Shown here piece after piece: positions 57,702-64,000 of a stretch of 64,000 nucleotides of DNA (position 1 is its first letter; each line of letters begins with the position of its first letter). Below the pieces are notes generated by a model. That model was not told the origin of the DNA and did no database searches. It saw nothing but the letters and a program-made list of their open reading frames with translations. The position numbers and the translations under genes are program-made. Source of the DNA: CADEED01 sp963839685 (GTDB lineage: Bacteria; Pseudomonadota; Gammaproteobacteria; Steroidobacterales; Steroidobacteraceae); the NCBI GenBank assembly GCA_963839685.1, contig CAWIVS010000012.1:868001-932000 (forward strand). The letters run 5' to 3'.

Positions 57702-59363
57702 TTGCCCGCCCCACCAACCGCTCCTGCCTGGGCCGCCGAACTGGCGCTTGCCTACGAAAGCGGTGCCGCCAGCCAGTTCATCCTGTTCGGCAATGTGCAC
57801 GACAAGGTGGCCGTCGGCGGCGCACTGGTGAATCTCGCCGACTTTCTCGAAGACACGCTGCTCTCGGGATTCGGCGTGGTGCTCTCCTACGACCTCGGCA
57901 ACGGGCTCAACATCGAACGCGGCGGCGAGCTGGTGGACAAATGGCAGGGCGCCGAACTCAAGAAAATGGCGCGCGAGCCGTTGCCCGCGATCCAGTGGAT
58001 TGGTCGCTACCTGCGTTATCTCGGCAACCTGCGAGCCCTGGGCGTCAATACGGGGAGCAAGGAAAAGATCCCGAACGTCGCCGTGATCCTGCGCGGCGTG
58101 GACCACATCATCCCGGCCGATGGCGCGGGCTTTGAACACGGCAGCATCACCGGCCAGCTGCGCACCTGGGCCAGTGAATCACCGTTCACCGACCTGGCGT
58201 TCACCAGCATCCTGATCGCTGACAATCTCAACGACGTCGAGCCATTGATCGCCGCCTCGCCGCAGACCACGCGCGTTCGCGTGCCACTGCCCGACAACAA
58301 GGCGCTCGAAGCCGCCATCGGCATTCTCGCGAAGCAGTGCCCGCGTGCCTTTGGCGCTGCTGCCAATCTCGCCGAGCTCGCGGGCGCGCTCGCGGGCGTC
58401 ACCGTCTCCAGTCTGGAAAGCCTTGTGAAGTTGCGCCACCACGAGAGCAAGCCATTGGGCGATGCCGACCTGGCGCGGCTCAAGAAAGAACTGGTGGAGC
58501 GTGATTCGGCGGGGCTGGTGGAATTCATCGAAGCGAAGCGCACGCTCAACGATTACCACGGCCAGGAGGCCCTGAAGACCTGGTTGCGGCAGGACATCGT
58601 GTTATGGCGCAAGGGCGATCTCAAGGCGCTGCCCATGGGTTACCTGTTGTGCGGGCCGGTCGGTACCGGCAAGACTTTCCTGGTCGAATGCCTCGCGGGT
58701 GAAGCCGGCGTGCCGGTGGTCAAGCTCAAGAATTTCCGCGATCGCTGGGTCGGCTCGAGTGAGGGCAACCTGGAAAAGATCTTCCGCCTGGTGCGCGCGC
58801 TCGGCCGCTGCATGGTGTTCATCGACGAGGCGGACCAGACGCTGGGCAAACGAGATTCGGGCAGCGGCGACAGCGGGCTGTCGGGACGCATCTACTCGAT
58901 GATCGCCCAGGAGATGTCGGACAGCGGCAATCGCGGTCGCGTGTTGTGGCTGCTCGCCTCCTCGCGCCCCGACCTGATCGAGGTCGACCTCAAACGTCCG
59001 GGCCGCGTCGACGTCAAAGTACCGTTGTTACCCACCAGCACCACCGCCGAGAGCGCGCAGCTCATCGGTCTGCTCGCGAAGCGTTATGGCCTCGAGCTCA
59101 CGCCCGAGGATCTCACCCGGCTGGAACCGCGCATGCCCACGCTGCTCACCCCTGGCGCCGCCGAGGCGCTGGTGGTCAAGGCGTATCGTCACGCGCGCAC
59201 GCAGAACGTCGCCGGCGGCGCGGCCCTCGAAGCCAGCCTCATCGGCTACCAGAACCCGGTGCCGGCCGACGTACTGGAATTTCAGATGCGCATCGCGGTG
59301 CGTGAGGCCACGGATCTCAACTTCGTCCCGCCGGCGTTCAGAAACATGGCAGCGCCCTCGTGA
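57702..59363 (+). CDS. Classical AAA ATPase next to PspA
   Basis: A 553-aa ATPase. The AAA module has Walker A GPVGTGKT (about residues 316-323), a pore-loop-like KNFRDRWVGSSEGNLEKIF, Walker B MVFIDEADQ (about 370-378), sensor-1 region WLLASSRPDL and the arginine-finger segment LKRPGRVDVKV. A helical lid domain follows. Residues 1 to about 290 look like a degenerate AAA-like domain: FILFGNVHDKV, VAVILRGVDHIIPADG (Walker-B-like) and TSILIADNLNDVEPLI (sensor-1-like), without a Walker A. It resembles Vps4/FtsH-type classical AAA proteins, not the sigma54 activator PspF. It probably disassembles or remodels PspA polymers. It starts at TTG 57702. Confidence 0.9.
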   Translation: MPAPPTAPAWAAELALAYESGAASQFILFGNVHDKVAVGGALVNLADFLEDTLLSGFGVVLSYDLGNGLNIERGGELVDKWQGAELKKMAREPLPAIQWIGRYLRYLGNLRALGVNTGSKEKIPNVAVILRGVDHIIPADGAGFEHGSITGQLRTWASESPFTDLAFTSILIADNLNDVEPLIAASPQTTRVRVPLPDNKALEAAIGILAKQCPRAFGAAANLAELAGALAGVTVSSLESLVKLRHHESKPLGDADLARLKKELVERDSAGLVEFIEAKRTLNDYHGQEALKTWLRQDIVLWRKGDLKALPMGYLLCGPVGTGKTFLVECLAGEAGVPVVKLKNFRDRWVGSSEGNLEKIFRLVRALGRCMVFIDEADQTLGKRDSGSGDSGLSGRIYSMIAQEMSDSGNRGRVLWLLASSRPDLIEVDLKRPGRVDVKVPLLPTSTTAESAQLIGLLAKRYGLELTPEDLTRLEPRMPTLLTPGAAEALVVKAYRHARTQNVAGGAALEASLIGYQNPVPADVLEFQMRIAVREATDLNFVPPAFRNMAAPS

Positions 59364-59376
59364 AAAGGGTGGTCCC

Positions 59377-60225
59377 GTGAAAGGCAGGCCCTCATACCTC
59401 GCGGCGGCCTTCAATGCGCGGCCGCTGGGGATGCCGATTCCGCCCAACTGGTTCGGAGTTGCCGCCTTCGGGCTGCTCGGGGCACTCGTCAACCCGGGCC
59501 TGTGGCTCATCGGCCTCGGCCTTGAAGGCATCTATCTGTGGGCGCTGTCGCGCAACGAGCGCTTTCGTGCCACGGTGGACGCCGTCGCCGGTGTGAGCGA
59601 CAGCACCTCGCGCTACGAAGCACTGCTGGCGAGCCTCGATTCCACGGCGCAGTCGCAGCAGTACGAGATCGAACGCGCGGCCGCGGAAATCGTCGGCCTG
59701 CTGCAGCGTTCCTCGGTACACGCCTCGCAGATCGGCGACATCCGCCAGATGGCCTGGCTGCACCTGAAGCTGCTCGCCGCGCGCGCCTCGTTGGCCGAAG
59801 TCGTCGCGGTGGCCGAACGCGAACGCAAGTCGCTCGACGAGCAGGAGCGGCATTGTCGCGATCGCCTGGCGGCCGGTGATACGGACGAGGAACTGCGACG
59901 CAGCCTCGAGCAACAACTCGAGGTGATCAACTCGCGCCAGGACGCGCATCGCGACGCCAAACGACGCCGCGAGCTGGTCGACGCCGAGATCGCCCGACTG
60001 CGGCAGCAGGTGTCGCTGGTGCGTGAACAGGCCCTGCTCGCCACCGATGAAAACACCATGGCGCAGTCGCTCGACGCCGTGTCGGCGTCGCTCAACGAGG
60101 CCAATCGGTGGATGCGCGATCAGCGCGACATCTTCGCCGGCCTCGATCAATTCACGGACGAGCCGCCGCCGGCGGATCTCCTGGCTTCGAAGCGCGCCGC
60201 CAGGCGCAGCAAGGTTTCCGAGTGA
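59377..60225 (+). CDS. Membrane-anchored coiled-coil protein of the PspA cassette
   Basis: A 282-aa protein with two adjacent hydrophobic helices near the N-terminus (WFGVAAFGLLGALV and GLWLIGLGLEGIYLWAL, about residues 25-57). A long charged helical region with coiled-coil character follows (VVAVAERERKSLDEQERHCRDRL, DAKRRRELVDAEIARLRQQVSLV), and an acidic/basic tail ends the protein. The helical hairpin would leave the coiled-coil in the cytoplasm, where it could contact PspA. I recognise no named family. GTG 59377 has AAGGG about 8 nt upstream and lies 13 nt after the AAA gene. Confidence 0.82.
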   Translation: MKGRPSYLAAAFNARPLGMPIPPNWFGVAAFGLLGALVNPGLWLIGLGLEGIYLWALSRNERFRATVDAVAGVSDSTSRYEALLASLDSTAQSQQYEIERAAAEIVGLLQRSSVHASQIGDIRQMAWLHLKLLAARASLAEVVAVAERERKSLDEQERHCRDRLAAGDTDEELRRSLEQQLEVINSRQDAHRDAKRRRELVDAEIARLRQQVSLVREQALLATDENTMAQSLDAVSASLNEANRWMRDQRDIFAGLDQFTDEPPPADLLASKRAARRSKVSE

Positions 60226-60251
60226 GCATGGTCTGTAAAGGAGACACCCAC

Positions 60252-61946
60252 ATGGTTTCGTGTCGTCAACGCGGTTCGGTCGCGGGCAACGTCATCACGT
60301 TGTTGCTGCTGGTGGGCATCGTCGGGCTCGGCGCCTGGTTGTGGCTCGGCAAGAAGGCCGACGCTCCGGCCGCCGGCGCGAGCGCGCCGTCCGCGCAGTC
60401 GGATCGCGGCGCCGCGTCGAAACCCGACGGAGACGCACCCGGGCCCATCGAACCGGTGACGGGTACACCGACTCTCGAAGCGGCCAATACCTATGTTCCC
60501 AAGGACAACATCCTGCGCATCGACATCAGCGAATACGCCGGTTATGGCGGACTGATCGTCGCGAACGGCGGCCTGGATCCGAATCCGGACTCCATCTTCG
60601 CCAAGGAATATGGATTCCAGGTGCAGATTTCGATGAGCGAGAGCGAGACCTGGGGCCCGCTCAACAACGGCAAACTCGCCGCCACCGCCACCACGGCGGA
60701 TGCACTCGCCGTGCTTGGCCGCCAGTTCGACGCGATCGTGCCGGTGCAGATTGGTTACTCGCGTGGCGCCGACATGGTGGTCGTCGATCACGGCATCGCC
60801 TCCATCAACGCGCTCAAGGGCAAGACGCTGGCGGCTTCGCAATTCAACGAGAGCGAGTTTTTCATCCGTTACCTGGCGCAGGAAGCCGGCGTACCGGTCA
60901 CCGTGTTACGCGATCTGGACTCGAAACCGCCGGCGGGTTCGCTGGGCCTGGTGTTCTACGAAGACGCGTTCGTCGCCTGTGATGCGTACGCGTACGAACT
61001 TGCCAGTGGTGGCAAACGCCTCAATGGCTGCGTGGGCTGGACGCCCAAGACGGACGAGGTGATCGAAGCCTCCAAGGGCGCGGCGAAGATGCTGGTGTCC
61101 AACCGCAACCTGCTGGTGGTCGCCGACGTGCTGGCCGTCAACAAGGGTTTCGCCAGCGCGAATCCGAAGATGGTGCAGGGCCTGGTGCATGGAATTCTCG
61201 AAGGCAACCGGCGTCTGCGCGACCACCAGGCCGAAAACATCGCCGTGGTCGCCAAGGCCTTCAAGTGGACCGACGAAGAAGCACGCGAAGAACTGTCGCA
61301 TGTACATCTTTCAAACCTGCCGGAAAATCGTGCGTTCTTCGCCGGCACCATCGACTCTGCCGGCTCGTTCGGCGGAATTTTCCAGTCCTCGGTGCTGGCC
61401 TACGGCAGCGTGATCAGGAACCCCACCGACCCGGCACGCTTCGTCGATACCACGGCGCTCGAGGCGTTGGCGAAACGCGGCCTGTTCGCGGATCAGAAGA
61501 TCGCCATCGCGCCCATCCGCACCACGACGCAGGCGTCGCTCGAGGGCGATCCGCTGCTCAGCAAGGACATCCGCTTCTTCTTCGAGGCGAACTCATCGAA
61601 CCTCGATCGCAACGCGCCGCAGAACCAGGAGTACCTCGCCACCATCAAGCGCTTCCTGCAGGTGAGCCCTGGATCCACAGTGCTGCTGCGCGGCCATGTC
61701 GACAACGCGCGCGTCGCGGAATTCCGCCAGCAGGGCGGCGAGCAACTCGTGCAAAGCATGGCGCTCAAGGCGATGGAACTGTCGCGTCAACGTGCCAAGG
61801 CGGTGAGCGACGCACTGCTCGCCAAGTACCCGGAGGTCGACAAGGGGCGCATCGAAGCCGTCGGCCGCGGCTGGGAAGAACCGACGGGCTCCAGTGACAG
61901 CGCCGAGAATCGGCGCGTCGAGGTTCAGTGGTTCACCATCGAGTAG
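60252..61946 (+). CDS. Inner-membrane-anchored solute-binding / OmpA fusion protein
   Basis: A 564-aa fusion. Residues about 12-32 form one transmembrane anchor (VITLLLLVGIVGLGAWLWLG), then an Ala/Pro linker. A type-2 solute-binding-protein fold (NMT1/TauA-like) follows: ILRIDISEYAGYGGLIVANGG, INALKGKTLAASQFNESEFFIRYLA, LLVVADVLAVNKGF. The C-terminal OmpA/MotB-type domain (about residue 430 on) has IRFFFEANSSNLD, LRGHVDNARVAEFRQQ and ENRRVEVQW, the peptidoglycan-binding Asp and Arg positions. No ABC permease or ATPase is adjacent, so a sensing or structural role is likelier than transport. I chose ATG 60252, with AAGGAG 8 nt upstream. Confidence 0.88.
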   Translation: MVSCRQRGSVAGNVITLLLLVGIVGLGAWLWLGKKADAPAAGASAPSAQSDRGAASKPDGDAPGPIEPVTGTPTLEAANTYVPKDNILRIDISEYAGYGGLIVANGGLDPNPDSIFAKEYGFQVQISMSESETWGPLNNGKLAATATTADALAVLGRQFDAIVPVQIGYSRGADMVVVDHGIASINALKGKTLAASQFNESEFFIRYLAQEAGVPVTVLRDLDSKPPAGSLGLVFYEDAFVACDAYAYELASGGKRLNGCVGWTPKTDEVIEASKGAAKMLVSNRNLLVVADVLAVNKGFASANPKMVQGLVHGILEGNRRLRDHQAENIAVVAKAFKWTDEEAREELSHVHLSNLPENRAFFAGTIDSAGSFGGIFQSSVLAYGSVIRNPTDPARFVDTTALEALAKRGLFADQKIAIAPIRTTTQASLEGDPLLSKDIRFFFEANSSNLDRNAPQNQEYLATIKRFLQVSPGSTVLLRGHVDNARVAEFRQQGGEQLVQSMALKAMELSRQRAKAVSDALLAKYPEVDKGRIEAVGRGWEEPTGSSDSAENRRVEVQWFTIE

Positions 61947-62140
61947 AAAGGGAGGGCAGCCTCCATATCTACATCTACATCGCGAAATAGTGACGACGAC
62001 CGCACCTATCCTTGATGCGATCGCCGCCGTGCCGGCACCAAAGTTCGGCACCTCACAGTAGCCCCTCAACATGACGCGCGTAGCCGCGGCCGCGGCAAAT
62101 CGCTGTCTTGTAGGACTGTCGTCGCGCAGTGACAGTCGAG

Positions 62141-62806
62141 CTATTCGCGCGCCCGGCGCACCGCGAGCTTGAGATCTGCCACCAGCGCCGCGCGTCCAGC
62201 AGCGCGCGCCTGCTCGTCCGGTGCACGCAGGATTGCCGACGGATGCAACGTGGCGATGATCGCATCGGCCAGCTTGTGCTTCAGCACTTTGCCGCGGTCA
62301 CGGGTGATGCGGAACTGACTGCCGAGCAAGGCTTGCGCCGCCGTGGCACCCAGGAGCACCACGACGGCCGGTCTCACCACTGCGAGTTCCGCTTCGAGCC
62401 ATGGCAGGCAAGCCTTGACGGAACTCGCCGGCGGCCGCTTGTGCAATCTGAACTTGCCGCGGGGTTCGAAATTGAAATGTTTGACCGCGTTGGTGACATA
62501 AACTTTGCCTCGCTCGAGTCCCGCCTCGGCCATCGCCTCGTCGAGCAGTTGCCCGGCGGGACCGACGAACGGACGCCCCGCGACGTCTTCGCGATCTCCC
62601 GGTTGTTCACCCACCAGCATGACCGTGGCGCTCGATGTGCCTTCACCGAACACCGTCTGCGTGGCCTTCAGGTACAACGCACAGCCGCGACAATGCGCGG
62701 CAGCTTCACGCAACGCGGGGATGGTGAGCGTCGGCGGCAGGAAGGTTTCGGTGGGTGCCAGCGCAGTGACTTGCGTCTTGCGCCGCGCATCGCTTGGCCT
62801 GGCCAT
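62141..62806 (-). CDS. UdgX-type uracil-DNA glycosylase
   Basis: A 221-aa uracil-DNA glycosylase of the UdgX group, which removes uracil from DNA and can become covalently bound to the abasic site through a His in the KRRIH loop. CRGCALYLKATQTVFGEG holds an iron-sulfur Cys pair, LVGEQPGDREDVAGRPFVGPAG is motif 1, and NAVKHF precedes the loop. The loop here reads GKFRLHKRP, so the covalent His is kept while the canonical KRRIH is KFRLH. TLHPSAILRA is motif 2. It may protect DNA from deamination. It begins at ATG 62806 and stands alone. Confidence 0.9.
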   Translation of the reverse strand: MARPSDARRKTQVTALAPTETFLPPTLTIPALREAAAHCRGCALYLKATQTVFGEGTSSATVMLVGEQPGDREDVAGRPFVGPAGQLLDEAMAEAGLERGKVYVTNAVKHFNFEPRGKFRLHKRPPASSVKACLPWLEAELAVVRPAVVVLLGATAAQALLGSQFRITRDRGKVLKHKLADAIIATLHPSAILRAPDEQARAAGRAALVADLKLAVRRARE

Positions 62807-62850
62807 GCATCACTGTGGCCGTCTGGCGCGCACGCCTCTGTCGGAGAACG

Positions 62851-62879
62851 CGACAGCCGGCCATCGAGGCCGGCTGTCG
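62851..62879. terminator. Strong hairpin between the FnIII-type gene and udgX
   Basis: A perfect 12-bp stem (CGACAGCCGGCC / GGCCGGCTGTCG) with loop ATCGA. The stem extends past a 2-base bulge to AGAACG/CGTTCT. It lies 22 nt beyond the end of the leftward secreted-protein gene and before udgX, so it probably terminates that transcript. The T-run is weak on both strands. Confidence 0.6.
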
Positions 62880-62900
62880 TTCTAATCTGTCAGCAAGTCG

Positions 62901-63696
62901 TCAGCTCTTCGCGCAACGCGCGACGACAGTGTTCGAGCGGGTCGAGCTGGTGAACGAAACTTTGGTACGTGGCACCGGGTAGTAGTAGGTGTTGGTCGGA
63001 AACTTCTCGTTGCATTTCGTTCCCAACGCAACCGATCCGACCAGGCGCCCGAGTACGCGTCCGCCATTCTGGAACAGCACGTCGTAGACGGGGGTGGCAA
63101 CCGTCTTGTATATGGCCGTCGAAGTGGGCGCCACGCTGACAGTCAGGCTCTTGGCGGCGCTGGTGCCGGTGATGGTCTTCTGCGCGAGCGTGCTGTTGCT
63201 GGATTCGACCTGGCCGACTGTTGAAGGCACGCACCGAGAAGTACCAGGTACCGGTCTGCAGCGCCGAGATGGAGGTGCTCGTCGCCGCCGGATCATTGAT
63301 CTGCTTGACGTTGGTGAGCGCCGATGTGCTGGTGCCATACAGCACCTTGTATCCCGCGAGATTGGTGAGCGCGCTGCCGTCGGTATTGGTGGTGGGCCGC
63401 GTCCAGTTGATGGTGGCCGAGCCGTTACCCCAGGTGCAGGTCAGTGAGTAGCTCTTGTTGGCGGTGATGGCTGCCACGGTTTCCGAGCCGGACGCGAACT
63501 TGGTGCCGCTCCACCCGCCGCTCGCCGTGCAACTGGAGGCCACGGGCGAAGTCGACCATGTCAGCCGGGGTGTGACGCTGCCGGTGCCCGATGTCGGACT
63601 TGCGGTGAAAGTGATGGTTCCGGCGGCTTGGGCTTTCGAAGCCGTGGCGCAAAGAATCAGAGGAAGCGCCAGGAGCGCGTAGGAAAAGTTTCGCAT
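62901..63696 (-). CDS. Secreted Ig/fibronectin-III-like protein (one frameshift)
   Basis: A protein of about 265 aa with a signal peptide (MRNFSYALLALPLILCATASKAQAA). The first domain is Ig-like with two Cys (SCTASGGWSGTKFASGSETV, LTCTWGNGSATINW). The second resembles fibronectin type III (AGYKVLYGTSTSALTNVKQI, ISALQTGTWYFSVRAFNS). The frame changes near 63224; afterwards GQVESSNSTLAQKT continues and the protein ends FTSSTRSNTVVARCAKS at 62901. The net length is +1. It has no catalytic motif; cell-surface binding or a structural role is possible. It stands alone. Confidence 0.75.
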
Positions 63697-64000
63697 CTTG
63701 GTGTCGTCGCCATGAGTGGAGCTGATGGCAGCGAAGTCTTGGCGTACGGCGCGCGCACGGGGGACGCGATGCAAAAAGTGCGGAGCTGTAAGGGTGTCGC
63801 AAAATGACGAACGCGCTCGCCACCTTGATGCGATGGGAAAAAACCCGACGGCGATGCGCTAAGGGTGTGCGGAAAAACGGGAAATAAATACTCTGCTCTG
63901 GTAAGGATTTTCCTCGCGACTGGAAAATGCTTCAGAGTTGAGTCATCAGCGCCCGATGTAGGCGCGTGGCGACGCGCGCGGCGTGAGGGTCCCGAGCGGA
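63697..64000. other. Gene-free window edge with short repeats
   Basis: No reading frame here resembles a protein. TAAGGGTGTCGCAAAA (63789) and TAAGGGTGTGCGGAAAA (63860) are imperfect direct repeats 71 bp apart. ATTTTCC and GGAAAAT form a 7-bp inverted repeat with an 8-nt spacer near 63909-63930. The local base composition is more AT-rich than the genes. This is probably the promoter region of the secreted-protein gene and whatever lies beyond the edge. Confidence 0.4.

Overview
The window is a GC-rich bacterial chromosome segment. It carries TonB-dependent uptake, a TPR-sulfotransferase next to a TonB receptor, Entner-Doudoroff sugar catabolism, leucine catabolism and glutathione-dependent formaldehyde oxidation. 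This mix suggests a Gammaproteobacterium near Steroidobacteraceae/Nevskiales/Xanthomonadales. That placement is inference from gene content; no 16S gene or similar marker is present. I saw no tRNA, rRNA, CRISPR array, insertion sequence or prophage.

Layout. 0.2-6.7 kb: housekeeping genes (typA, a cyclophilin, yebC, a nitroreductase) mixed with small and decayed genes. 6.2-13 kb: a leucine/isovalerate catabolic locus, with liuB-liuC-liuD leftward and liuA plus a GntR regulator rightward, facing each other across a 44-bp gap that contains a GntR-type palindrome. 13-19.8 kb: two tandem S9 peptidases, a Tat-exported Gfo/Idh/MocA oxidoreductase and an M28 peptidase lipoprotein. 20-23 kb: a TPR protein, a Rieske oxygenase and an APC permease. 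23-25.7 kb: the formaldehyde operon frmA-gfa-fghA. 25.9-31.4 kb: glk-zwf-edd diverging from a LacI regulator. 31.4-40.3 kb: a sugar operon (AGE isomerase, GluP, ROK repressor, ROK kinase, halogenase-like flavoprotein) diverging from an exo-beta-glucosidase. 40.4-45.5 kb: ybiI, an SGNH hydrolase, a sugar MFS transporter and fhs. 45.5-49.8 kb: an ECF42-like sigma/DGPF/VOC/SRPBCC stress module containing a duplicated and decayed SRPBCC copy. 49.8-56.8 kb: a leftward run with TonB receptor, TPR-sulfotransferase and M20 peptidase. 56.9-62 kb: a four-gene PspA/AAA/membrane coiled-coil/substrate-binding-OmpA cassette. 62-64 kb: a UdgX-type uracil-DNA glycosylase and a secreted Ig/FnIII protein.

The genes suggest a polysaccharide-using heterotroph. 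The GH3 enzyme releases glucose, GluP imports hexose, kinases phosphorylate it, and Zwf/Edd feed it into the Entner-Doudoroff route. Leucine carbon enters through the Liu enzymes. Formaldehyde is oxidised to formate, which Fhs can load onto tetrahydrofolate.

The most interesting system is the PspA cassette: an ESCRT-III-superfamily membrane protein encoded beside a classical AAA ATPase (the same partnership as ESCRT-III/Vps4) and two envelope proteins, one with a solute-binding fold fused to a peptidoglycan-binding OmpA domain.

Caution: at least 13 otherwise well-conserved genes are interrupted by single-base indels, mostly net +1. These look like sequence errors rather than decay. For those genes I give the span of the intact gene and the approximate shift position.
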